Of a stretch of 7,149 nucleotides of DNA, positions 1 through 6,057 are shown one piece after another. Both the position numbers and the translations under genes were made by a program. The stretch lies in NCBI GenBank assembly GCA_964391995.1, contig CAYMOM010000102.1, positions 1 to 7,149 on the forward strand. Direction: 5' to 3'. This DNA is from UBA11524 sp964391995. Lineage in GTDB: Bacteria; Bacillota; Clostridia; Christensenellales; Aristaeellaceae. Each line of letters opens with the position of its first letter. Position 1 is the first letter of the stretch. A model generated the notes under the pieces. That model searched no databases. It saw only the letters and a program-made list of their open reading frames with translations, and had not been told where the DNA came from.

Positions 1-29
1 ATACGAATGAAGTCAGAGGGCCTGCGGGC

Positions 30-57
30 CCTCCGACACCTCCCGGAGGTTTTTTTT
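30..57 (+). terminator. Rho-independent terminator (first of a tandem pair)
   Basis: CCTCCG (30-35) pairs with CGGAGG (44-49) around an 8-nt loop and is followed by eight T residues (50-57), a typical intrinsic terminator for + strand transcription. A TGA at 8-10 could be the stop codon of a gene entering from the left, but too little is visible to call that gene. A second hairpin, GAGGGCC (16-22) with GGCCCTC (27-33), overlaps the left arm and cannot form at the same time. Confidence 0.75.
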
Positions 58-66
58 GACACGCTG

Positions 67-101
67 AGTCCGCTTCCCCCACGGAATGCGGACTGTTTTT
101 T
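67..101 (+). terminator. Rho-independent terminator (second of a tandem pair)
   Basis: AGTCCGC (67-73) pairs with GCGGACT (88-94). The stem extends inward through TTCC (74-77) and GGAA (83-86) with one unpaired T, and is followed by G and six T residues (96-101). It lies 10 nt behind the first terminator in the same orientation, so it is probably a backup stop for the gene to the left, preventing read-through into the convergent heparinase gene. Confidence 0.8.
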
Positions 102-130
102 ATATAGTTCACGCTGCACACCTGTTGCAG

Positions 131-258
131 CTCACCCGCATCGCGGTGCGCCCTCCGCGCACCGTGACCCCAGCTGAACCGGCGAACGCAACACACCCAA
201 GGGCGGGATTCTTAAGGGATTTCATCCCTTAAGCGGGGTCCAGGGGCAGCGCCCCTGG
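131..258 (-). repeat. Three-hairpin intergenic repeat, copy A
   Basis: This element aligns without gaps with 2085-2212, at about 102 of 128 identical bases by hand count. It has three hairpins on the + strand: CGGTGCGC (144-151) with GCGCACCG (157-164), loop CCTCC; CTTAAGGGAT (211-220) with ATCCCTTAAG (224-233), loop TTC; and CCAGGGGC (240-247) with GCCCCTGG (251-258), loop AGC. A well-conserved linker, including TGACCCCA and CGGCGAACG, joins the first two. The right end lies inside the heparinase reading frame and supplies its last codons and stop. No T-tract follows any hairpin, so these are not ordinary terminators. The left boundary is approximate. Confidence 0.85.
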
Positions 259-2050
259 CGCGGAACTCCTGCCGGTGCTGTGCAGCCGGGGCGGCGGTGA
301 GGGTGACCCGCCACAGGCTGCCGGGGAAGCTGCGGGCCATGCGCTGATCAGTTATGGGCAGCTCCTCAACGGCGGCGGAAAGGCCGGGATCGAAAAGAAG
401 GCTCATGCCGGCGGAGGTCAGGCATCCCGGGGCCGGCACGGGCTGCTGGCGGAACATGAACACCCAGGTGACGGCCTGAGGCTGGCGGAGGTCAATGCCG
501 TCCTGCAGGTACAGGCCTTCCTCCGTCAGGTGCAGGGTGCGCCGGCAGGCGATGATGCCAGCCTCATCAGGGTAGGCGGCGGCTATGTCCAGGGCCAGGC
601 CATCCGGCAGGCATTCCACATGCCGGGCGGCGTGCTGGTGGCCGGGCTGCTGCTCCCATGGGCCAATCAGCGGCAGATTATGATAGGCGCTCCTGGTGTT
701 CCACAGGGTGTAGCGCTGGCTGGAAAAGGTTTTGGCGGTGTAAACCATGTTGCCTGCATCCACCAGCAAGGGTTCGCCGCCGGCGTAGAGCATGAAGGAG
801 CCAACATCGTTGTGATTGTGGCTTTCACCGTTGTGACCGCCCTTGGCGCATAGCACCAGGCCGGCCCGGCGCACCAGGCGCAGCTGCAGGTCGGGCAGCC
901 AGGCGTCCCGGGCCTCCGGTGCATCAGCCGGCTGAGGGCGGTGAAACAGCTTGTACAGCACCCGGGACAGGTGGGGCGTATCGTCAATCTCGTCTGCCAG
1001 AGTGCCGCGCATGCCGGCGCCCAGGGCCATCAGCCGGGCATCGCCCAGCTTTTCGCCGGCGTATTGCAGCCGTTCTCCGGAAAGCCACGGGCGGGCATCA
1101 CAATCGGCAAAGTTCACAAACCAGGGGCCTTCCACATGGGCTGCAGCCGGGAAGGAGAGGATCCTGCCCAGCTTTTCATCCTGCCAGAAGTCCGCCTTGC
1201 CGCAGGTGGCATAGTCCAGCAGCTGCAGGCAATCCAGCAGCGCGCCGCCGGCCAGGTTCCAATAGGCGGCGCCCTCGTCGCAGCCGCCATCCTGGGGCAC
1301 GCAGGCCAGGTAGCGGTCCAGCATGGTGCAGGCACGCTCCAGCAGGGCGGGTAGCTGGGCATGGGGGCGGAGGATGGCTGCAAGCATCACGTTGGAAACA
1401 ATCCAGGGCGTCCAGTTGTTCAGGTCTGCCCGGCGGACACCCATCCACCAGAAATCATCGGTGGTCATGAAGGGCGTCAGAATGCGGCGGTCAATCTCCT
1501 GCTGTACCCGGCTGCGCAGCATGGGGGAAACTCCGTCCAGCGGCTGGGCCAGCAGACTGCATACAATGGAAAGAATCATGCCCGTCTGCCCGGAAAACAG
1601 GTCGATATAAGGCCTTTCGGCATCGGGAAGGGGATAATCCCGGTTGGTGGATGCGCCGGGAATGGGGTTGACATTATGGGCGCTGATGACCCAGCTGGTT
1701 TCCTCGCAAATGCACCACAGGCCATCCACCACCGCATCCAGGTCGGCTGGATTGGGGGCAGCGCAATAGCCCAGGGCCGCTGCGCACAGCTTGCGCCGGC
1801 GGAAGAAATAGGGGTTTTCATCCGCCTTGCGGCTTCCATCCCGTACAAAGGCCAGGAAATCCGTAGCCCGGCGCATGGGGTATGGCTGAGTGCGGTAGTT
1901 CTCCGCCAGGGCAAGCAGCTCCTGCCTGTCCTCCGGCGCAATATCCTTCCAGGCCGCATCGCCAGCCGGGGAAAAAAGGGGCACATCGGGCACGCAAAGC
2001 AGCTCCGCCAGCGGCTGCTGGGCAAAAAATGACTGAAACACGTCAAACAC
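212..2050 (-). CDS. Heparinase II/III family protein (predicted polysaccharide lyase-like)
   Basis: This 612-residue protein resembles heparinase II/III-type lyases, which cleave uronic-acid-containing polysaccharides by beta-elimination. The N-terminal half is helical and fits an alpha/alpha-toroid, with the NNWTPW segment near 211-216 and DGGCDEGAAYW near 254-264. The C-terminal beta-sheet domain carries the family's strongest signature: HNHND at 411-415, GSF at 417-419, DAG at 431-433, and NTRSAYHN at 451-458. No signal peptide is visible, so the protein is probably cytoplasmic and may act on imported oligosaccharides; the substrate is unknown. The start is a GTG directly downstream of an in-frame stop (2057-2059), with only a weak ribosome binding site. 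An in-frame GTG at 2041-2039 has a G-rich sequence at better spacing and is an alternative start. Residues of about 598-612 and the TAA are encoded by repeat copy A. No sugar-utilisation partner genes are adjacent. Confidence 0.88.
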   Translation of the reverse strand: MFDVFQSFFAQQPLAELLCVPDVPLFSPAGDAAWKDIAPEDRQELLALAENYRTQPYPMRRATDFLAFVRDGSRKADENPYFFRRRKLCAAALGYCAAPNPADLDAVVDGLWCICEETSWVISAHNVNPIPGASTNRDYPLPDAERPYIDLFSGQTGMILSIVCSLLAQPLDGVSPMLRSRVQQEIDRRILTPFMTTDDFWWMGVRRADLNNWTPWIVSNVMLAAILRPHAQLPALLERACTMLDRYLACVPQDGGCDEGAAYWNLAGGALLDCLQLLDYATCGKADFWQDEKLGRILSFPAAAHVEGPWFVNFADCDARPWLSGERLQYAGEKLGDARLMALGAGMRGTLADEIDDTPHLSRVLYKLFHRPQPADAPEARDAWLPDLQLRLVRRAGLVLCAKGGHNGESHNHNDVGSFMLYAGGEPLLVDAGNMVYTAKTFSSQRYTLWNTRSAYHNLPLIGPWEQQPGHQHAARHVECLPDGLALDIAAAYPDEAGIIACRRTLHLTEEGLYLQDGIDLRQPQAVTWVFMFRQQPVPAPGCLTSAGMSLLFDPGLSAAVEELPITDQRMARSFPGSLWRVTLTAAPAAQHRQEFRARGAAPGPRLRDEIP

Positions 2051-2084
2051 CCCATTTCAGCAAAAATTGCATATCCCGGCGTTC

Positions 2085-2212
2085 CTCCACCGCGTCGCGG
2101 CGCACCCTCCGTGCGCCGTGACCCCAACTGAAACGGCGAACGAAACGCCTGCTGGGAAGGGATTCTTAAGGGATGAAATCCCTTAAGCAGGGTGCAGGGA
2201 CAGCGTCCCTGC
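2085..2212 (-). repeat. Three-hairpin intergenic repeat, copy B
   Basis: This is the second copy of the element at 131-258, in the same orientation. Its hairpins on the + strand are CGGCGCAC (2098-2105) with GTGCGCCG (2111-2118), loop CCTCC; CTTAAGGGAT (2165-2174) with ATCCCTTAAG (2178-2187), loop GAA; and GCAGGGAC (2194-2201) with GTCCCTGC (2205-2212), loop AGC. Relative to copy A, stem changes occur as compensating pairs, and the central loop is the reverse complement of copy A's. The element begins 6 nt behind the helicase stop codon and fills most of the gap to the heparinase start. It could be a 3' untranslated structure of the helicase mRNA or a small non-autonomous mobile repeat. Confidence 0.85.
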
Positions 2213-2218
2213 CTCCGG

Positions 2219-3400
2219 TCAAATGTTCTCGAAGAAGGGCACAGAGTCCTCGCGGCGGAGGACGCCATCCTCAAAGTGGAGTGGTGTGGGCTTGGCAATC
2301 ATGTATTTGAGGATCTCGTCCATGCGCACGCTTTCCTGGAAGGTGACCAGGGAGAAGCTGACGCCGTGCTTGTGGGCGCGGCCTGTGCGGCCGATGCGGT
2401 GCAGGTAATACTCATTCTCGCCGGGCAGGTCGAAATTGATAACGGCTTCCACATCGTCCACGTCAATGCCGCGGGCGGCTACATCCGTGGCGATAAGGAT
2501 GGGGAACTTGCCCTTGCGGAAATCGCTCATCACCACGTTGCGCTGGCTTTGCTTCACATCGCCGTGGATGCACTCCGCCTGGTAGCCCTCTTTCTTCAGG
2601 CGGGAGGTGAGCTTGTCCGTCATAAACTTAGTGTTGCAGAAGATCATCATCCGCTGGTACACATCCGCGTCCAGTAGGTACAGCAGGTGATCGATCTTCT
2701 GATCCCGCCCGGTGGCGATCACATATTGGGTAATCTGGGGCCTGTCGGCCTTGGTGGCTTCCACGGTGATCTCCACCGGCTCGTGCTGGTATTTCCAGGC
2801 GATGGTCAGCACATCCTGGTTGGTGGTGGCGGAGAACAGCACCAGCTGCCTGTCGCCGGGTGTGGCCTCGATGATTTTGGTCACATCCTTCACAAAGCCC
2901 ATGTTCAGCATTTCGTCCGCCTCGTCCAGCACCATGGTGTGCACGGCATCCAGGCGGATGTTCCCCCGCTGCATGTGATCCAGCAGCCGTCCGGGGGTGG
3001 CGATGACGATTTGCGGCTTGCGCTTCAGGGCGTTAAGCTGCTTGGTGATGGGCTGACCGCCGTAGAGCACGGCAATGCGGGCACCCTGGATGAACTTGGC
3101 CAGGCGGGTCAGCTCATCGCCGATCTGCAGGGCCAGCTCCCGGGTGGGTGCCAGAACGATCTCCTGCACCCGGCTGTCCTTCAGGGAGATGTACTCCAGC
3201 ATGGGAATGCCGAAGGCGCAGGTCTTGCCGGTGCCGGTGGGTGCAATGGCATTGATGTCCGCGCCGGACATCATCAGGGGAATGGTCTTGGCCTGAACGG
3301 TGGAGGGCGCGGTGAAGCCCATGTCCTTCACGGCCTTGAGTACCTCCGCGGACAGGTCCATTTCATCAAAAGATGTGGGGAGAAGTTCTTCTGTAGCCAA
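2219..3400 (-). CDS. DEAD-box ATP-dependent RNA helicase
   Basis: This 393-residue protein has the full DEAD-box motif set: a Q-motif region (F11 to Q36), Walker A APTGTGKT (53-60), PTRELA (85-90), GG (114-115), TPGR (135-138), DEAD (159-162), SAT (190-192), IFCNTK (253-258), ATDVAARGID (304-313) and HRIGRTGR (334-341). The family unwinds short RNA duplexes with ATP in the cytoplasm, in ribosome assembly, mRNA decay or cold adaptation. The protein ends about 50 residues after the last motif, so it is nearly a bare two-domain core without the basic or RNA-binding tail of CshA- or DbpA-type enzymes. Partners or RNA structure may therefore provide specificity. The start is a TTG, chosen because a strong AAAGGAG lies 9 nt upstream. 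It has its own promoter (3517-3489) and a long leader hairpin, and the TGA stop lies 6 nt before repeat copy B. Confidence 0.96.
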   Translation of the reverse strand: MATEELLPTSFDEMDLSAEVLKAVKDMGFTAPSTVQAKTIPLMMSGADINAIAPTGTGKTCAFGIPMLEYISLKDSRVQEIVLAPTRELALQIGDELTRLAKFIQGARIAVLYGGQPITKQLNALKRKPQIVIATPGRLLDHMQRGNIRLDAVHTMVLDEADEMLNMGFVKDVTKIIEATPGDRQLVLFSATTNQDVLTIAWKYQHEPVEITVEATKADRPQITQYVIATGRDQKIDHLLYLLDADVYQRMMIFCNTKFMTDKLTSRLKKEGYQAECIHGDVKQSQRNVVMSDFRKGKFPILIATDVAARGIDVDDVEAVINFDLPGENEYYLHRIGRTGRAHKHGVSFSLVTFQESVRMDEILKYMIAKPTPLHFEDGVLRREDSVPFFENI

Positions 3401-3409
3401 AATAAAAAG

Positions 3410-3416
3410 CTCCTTT
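3410..3416 (-). promoter_or_regulatory. Ribosome binding site of the helicase gene
   Basis: AAAGGAG on the - strand lies 9 nt upstream of the TTG at 3400-3398. It decides the start, because no ATG or GTG nearby in this frame has comparable support. The base of the leader hairpin (3417-3463) abuts it directly. Confidence 0.85.
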
Positions 3417-3463
3417 CAAGCAGGTGTGCCTCGTCCCTTCAACAAACATGCACACGCTGCTTG
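3417..3463 (-). promoter_or_regulatory. Long hairpin in the helicase mRNA leader
   Basis: On the + strand, CAAGCAG (3417-3423) pairs with CTGCTTG (3457-3463), and GTGTGC (3424-3429) pairs with GCACAC (3450-3455), with only G3456 bulged. This gives a 13-bp stem with a 20-nt loop. It lies between the promoter and the ribosome binding site, which starts at the next base. There is no U-tract, so it is not a terminator. A role in translation control or mRNA stability is inferred; no known riboswitch class is recognised. Confidence 0.65.
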
Positions 3464-3488
3464 CAAGGAACAGTATTTTTACACCAAA

Positions 3489-3517
3489 ACAGTACCATGC
3501 AAGCGGAAAAAAGTCAA
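3489..3517 (-). promoter_or_regulatory. Predicted sigma-A type promoter of the helicase gene
   Basis: On the - strand a -35 box TTGACT (3517-3512) is separated by exactly 17 nt from a -10 box TACTGT (3494-3489), which is preceded by the extended -10 dinucleotide TG. The -10 box itself is a weak match. Transcription would start near 3482, giving a leader of about 80 nt. It lies 13 nt beyond the methyltransferase stop, and no terminator is visible between them, so some read-through from the ATPase-methyltransferase operon is also possible. Confidence 0.6.
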
Positions 3518-3530
3518 TCCTTGCGGGGAA

Positions 3531-4130
3531 TTATGCCTTGCGGATGATGGCGATGTCGCAGGGCATATTGCCTTCCACCAGGCGGAAGGCGGCAGCATAG
3601 CCTGCTTCAGCAAAGAAACGGCGGTAGCTTTCCTCGGTGAAGATGCGCTTAAAGCCAATGCCCAGCTTTTCCAGCAGGCGGGCAGGCCGGGTCTGGCCTC
3701 CGTCCGGCGTTTGGTTGATATAGGTGGGTATCACCACCAGCCCACCGGGCCGGCACACGCGGGAAAGCTCCTGCAAGGCTTTCTCCGGGTCATCCAGCAG
3801 GTGAATCACATTGGCGGCTACCACCACATCAAAGGATTCGTCCGGCTGGTCAATATGAAGGATGTTCCCCGGCTGAAAGGTTACATTGGCATAGGCCTGG
3901 CACTTGGCGGCGGCCTTTGCCAGCATCTTGGGGGAATAGTCCGTGGCCAGCAGGCTGGCGCACCGGGGCGCCATGGCCACGGTGAGCAGCCCCGTGCCGC
4001 AGGCGCACTCCAGCACCCTGTCACCGGGGGCGAGCAGGGAGGCAACCTCCTCCTGCAGGCGGGCGGAGGCGCCCCTGTTCATCAGCTTGATAAACCCATC
4101 GTAAAGCCCGGCAACCTTATCCCAGAACAT
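3531..4130 (-). CDS. Class I SAM-dependent methyltransferase, substrate unknown
   Basis: This 199-residue protein has the Rossmann-type methyltransferase fold of the UbiE/Methyltransf_11 kind. Visible motifs are the SAM-binding VLECACGTG (39-47), the acidic end of strand 2 in ATDYSPKML (62-70), FDVVVAANVIHLL (100-112) at the motif II region, and the post-motif RVCRPGGLVVIPTY (124-137). The C-terminal part (about 160-199) is a short cap ending in beta strands. No added substrate domain or membrane segment is seen, so it is a soluble enzyme acting on a small molecule or quinone-like substrate that cannot be named from sequence. It starts at ATG with AGGAGG 8 nt upstream, and its start is 13 nt after the metal ATPase stop, so the two are co-transcribed and probably share metal control. 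It lacks an obvious ArsM-type architecture and is shorter than those proteins. Confidence 0.9.
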   Translation of the reverse strand: MFWDKVAGLYDGFIKLMNRGASARLQEEVASLLAPGDRVLECACGTGLLTVAMAPRCASLLATDYSPKMLAKAAAKCQAYANVTFQPGNILHIDQPDESFDVVVAANVIHLLDDPEKALQELSRVCRPGGLVVIPTYINQTPDGGQTRPARLLEKLGIGFKRIFTEESYRRFFAEAGYAAAFRLVEGNMPCDIAIIRKA

Positions 4131-4138
4131 GAAAGATT

Positions 4139-4144
4139 CCTCCT
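4139..4144 (-). promoter_or_regulatory. Ribosome binding site of the methyltransferase gene
   Basis: AGGAGG on the - strand ends 8 nt before the ATG and overlaps the last base of the ATPase TAA stop codon (4146-4144). This arrangement is typical of translationally coupled genes and supports an ATPase-methyltransferase operon. Confidence 0.85.
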
Positions 4145-6015
4145 TATTTCATGGCGCGCATGGCGTTGAGAATTGCCAGCATGCACACGCCCACATCGGC
4201 AAACACGGCAATCCACATGTTGGCTGTGCCCAGAATGCCCAGCAGCATCACCGCCAGCTTTACCCCCAGGGCGAAGGCGATGTTCTGCCGCACAATGCCC
4301 ATGGTCTTCCGGGCCAGGCGGATGGCCCGGGGCAGCTTGATGGGATCATCGTCCATCAGCACCACATCGGCGGCTTCAATGGCGGCATCGCTGCCCAGGC
4401 CGCCCATGGCAATGCCCACATCCGCCCGGCGGAGCACCGGCGCATCGTTGATGCCGTCACCCACAAAGGCCACAGCGCCGCTGCCCAGCATGCCTTCCAG
4501 GCGGGATACCTTGTCCCCGGGCAGAAGCTCTGCATGAACCTCCGTCAGGCCCAGCGTGGCGGCAATGTCCTCGGCGGCGGCTTTCCTGTCGCCGGTGAGC
4601 ATCACCAGCCGGGCCACACCCTCCTGCTTCAGTTCAGCCATGGCCTGGGCGGCAGTGGGCTTCACCCGGTCGGCAATGAGCAGATAGCCCTGGTACACGC
4701 CGCCCTTTGCCACATGGATGACGGTGCCTGCCTCTGTCACCTGGGGTGCATCAATGCCGATGGATGCCATCAGCTTCCGGTTGCCGGCGTGAACCTGAAT
4801 GCCGTCCACCATGGCGGTCAGGCCCTGGCCTGCGGTTTCCTCCACCTGCCCCAGGCGGCTGCGGTCGATTTCCCCGCCCCAGGCCTTCACAACGGACTGG
4901 GCAATGGGGTGAGTGGAGCTGCCCTCCGCCAGGGCGGTCAGCGCCAGCAGGTCGGCCTCCGTGCCCCGGGCGGGAACCACCTTCGTTACGGCAAAGCTGC
5001 CCAGGGTCAGGGTGCCGGTTTTGTCAAACACCACGGCGTTCAGCCGGGAGAGGGTCTCCATATGGTTGGCGCCCTTGATGAGGATACCCTTCCGGCTGGC
5101 GCCGCCAATGCCGCTGAAGAAGGTCAGCGGAACGGAAATCACCAGGGCACAGGGGCAGGAGATAACCAGGAAGGTCAGCGCCTGGTGGATCCAGCGCAGC
5201 CACTGCCCATCGAACAGGGAAGGAACCACCGCCACCAGCACCGCCGCCAGGCACACCAGGGGGGTATACACCCGGGCAAAACGGGTGATGAACCTTTCCG
5301 CCTTGGCCTTGCTTTCGCCGGAGGCCTCCACCAGGCGGAGAATCTTCGCCACGGTGGATTCACCATAGGCCGCGGAAACCTGCACCGTCAGCGTGCCGGA
5401 AAGGTTCACGCTGCCGCTGAGCACGCTGTCCCCGGGCTGCACGTCCCGGGGCAGGGTTTCGCCGGTCAGCGCCACGGTGTTCAGGGCGGATGTACCATCA
5501 AGAACCACGCCGTCCAGGGGAATCTTTTCACCCGGGCGAACCAGAATCATTTCACCCACGGCCACATCCTCCGGCGAAACCTGCTCCACCCGGCCGTCCA
5601 CCAGCCGGTTGGCGCTGTCGGGCCGGATGTCCATCAGCGCGGCAATGGAATCCCGGCTCTTGTCCACGGCCTTGTCCTGGAGCCACTCACCGGCCTGATA
5701 CAGGGCCAGCACGGCAATGCCCTCGGCATACTCGCCCATGAGCATGGCGCCCAGGGAGGCCACCGCCATCAGGAAATTTTCATCAAAGATTTCCCCATGG
5801 CCTATACTCTTTATGGCGGAAAGCAGCACATCATACCCGGCCAGCAGGTACGCCGCCACAAACGGCACCAGGGCGATTGGCCCGTGGAGCACAAGGCCCA
5901 GCAGCATCAGCGCTACCGCGCCGCCGGCCCGGAAGAGAACGCCGTGCCCTTCTTTCTCATGATGGTCGTGCTCGTGCTGGTGGCAGTGCTGGCAATCGTG
6001 GCAATGGCAGCCCAT
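4144..6015 (-). CDS. cadA: Heavy-metal-exporting P1B-type ATPase (Zn/Cd/Pb type)
   Basis: This 623-residue membrane pump exports divalent soft metals using ATP. Numbered from the chosen ATG, it has the actuator TGE (184-186), the ion-channel CPC motif (287-289, in SCPCALVISVPL), the phosphorylation site DKTGTLT (D331), the P1B-specific HP dipeptide (369-370), TGD (474-476) and GDGIND (519-524). K586 and D607 in the last two membrane helices match the conserved Lys and Asp of the ZntA/CadA (P1B-2) group, which favours Zn, Cd or Pb over Cu. The usual N-terminal GMxCxxC metal-binding domain is missing. In its place, residues 3-24 hold four Cys and nine His. The start at 6015 was preferred over an in-frame ATG at 6036 because AAAGGAGG lies 7 nt before it and the longer form would begin within the operator. 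The symbol is a family-level assignment. Confidence 0.95.
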   Translation of the reverse strand: MGCHCHDCQHCHQHEHDHHEKEGHGVLFRAGGAVALMLLGLVLHGPIALVPFVAAYLLAGYDVLLSAIKSIGHGEIFDENFLMAVASLGAMLMGEYAEGIAVLALYQAGEWLQDKAVDKSRDSIAALMDIRPDSANRLVDGRVEQVSPEDVAVGEMILVRPGEKIPLDGVVLDGTSALNTVALTGETLPRDVQPGDSVLSGSVNLSGTLTVQVSAAYGESTVAKILRLVEASGESKAKAERFITRFARVYTPLVCLAAVLVAVVPSLFDGQWLRWIHQALTFLVISCPCALVISVPLTFFSGIGGASRKGILIKGANHMETLSRLNAVVFDKTGTLTLGSFAVTKVVPARGTEADLLALTALAEGSSTHPIAQSVVKAWGGEIDRSRLGQVEETAGQGLTAMVDGIQVHAGNRKLMASIGIDAPQVTEAGTVIHVAKGGVYQGYLLIADRVKPTAAQAMAELKQEGVARLVMLTGDRKAAAEDIAATLGLTEVHAELLPGDKVSRLEGMLGSGAVAFVGDGINDAPVLRRADVGIAMGGLGSDAAIEAADVVLMDDDPIKLPRAIRLARKTMGIVRQNIAFALGVKLAVMLLGILGTANMWIAVFADVGVCMLAILNAMRAMK

Positions 6016-6022
6016 GATGATT

Positions 6023-6030
6023 CCTCCTTT
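6023..6030 (-). promoter_or_regulatory. Ribosome binding site deciding the ATPase start
   Basis: AAAGGAGG on the - strand lies 7 nt upstream of the ATG at 6015-6013. The upstream in-frame ATG at 6036-6034 would place this site within the coding sequence and has no comparable site of its own. Confidence 0.9.
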
Positions 6031-6031
6031 A

Positions 6032-6057
6032 AACATATGAGCATTTGTTCATGTGTT
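6032..6057 (-). promoter_or_regulatory. Putative ArsR/SmtB-type metal-sensor operator (12-2-12 inverted repeat)
   Basis: On the + strand the half-sites are AACATATGAGCA (6032-6043) and TGTTCATGTGTT (6046-6057), separated by TT. They are reverse complements at 10 of 12 positions. The 12-2-12 spacing and TGAACA-type core match operators known for the ArsR/SmtB family (SmtB, CzrA). The site begins at the base next to the -10 box and covers the expected transcription start, an ideal place for repression relieved by metal. That an ArsR protein binds here is inferred; no such gene is in the window. Confidence 0.75.

Noticed and set aside
131..258. Reading the repeat as an ordinary rho-independent terminator, CRISPR repeat or insertion sequence
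   Set aside because: No T-tract follows any hairpin on either strand, the two copies lie about 2 kb apart with genes between, and no transposase or target-site duplication is evident.
275..2032. Several + strand open frames antisense to the heparinase gene
   Set aside because: They are compositional shadows without motifs or start signals; the opposite frame has the family signature.
2051..2084. A promoter for the heparinase gene on the - strand (TATGCA-like sequence) and a small GCAA/TTGC hairpin at 2060-2070
   Set aside because: No acceptable -35 box at proper spacing and the hairpin is only 4 bp; expression may depend on read-through from the helicase gene.
1576..2298. A - strand frame running through repeat copy B into the start of the heparinase gene
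   Set aside because: It overlaps both the helicase 3' end and the heparinase 5' end in another frame and encodes an Arg/Pro/Ser-rich product with no family features.
3401..3482. A known riboswitch or T-box in the helicase leader
   Set aside because: Only one long hairpin is present, without conserved riboswitch core sequences or a terminator.
2687..3547. Long + strand open frame antisense to the helicase
   Set aside because: No ribosome binding site or recognisable motif; it mirrors the conserved helicase gene.
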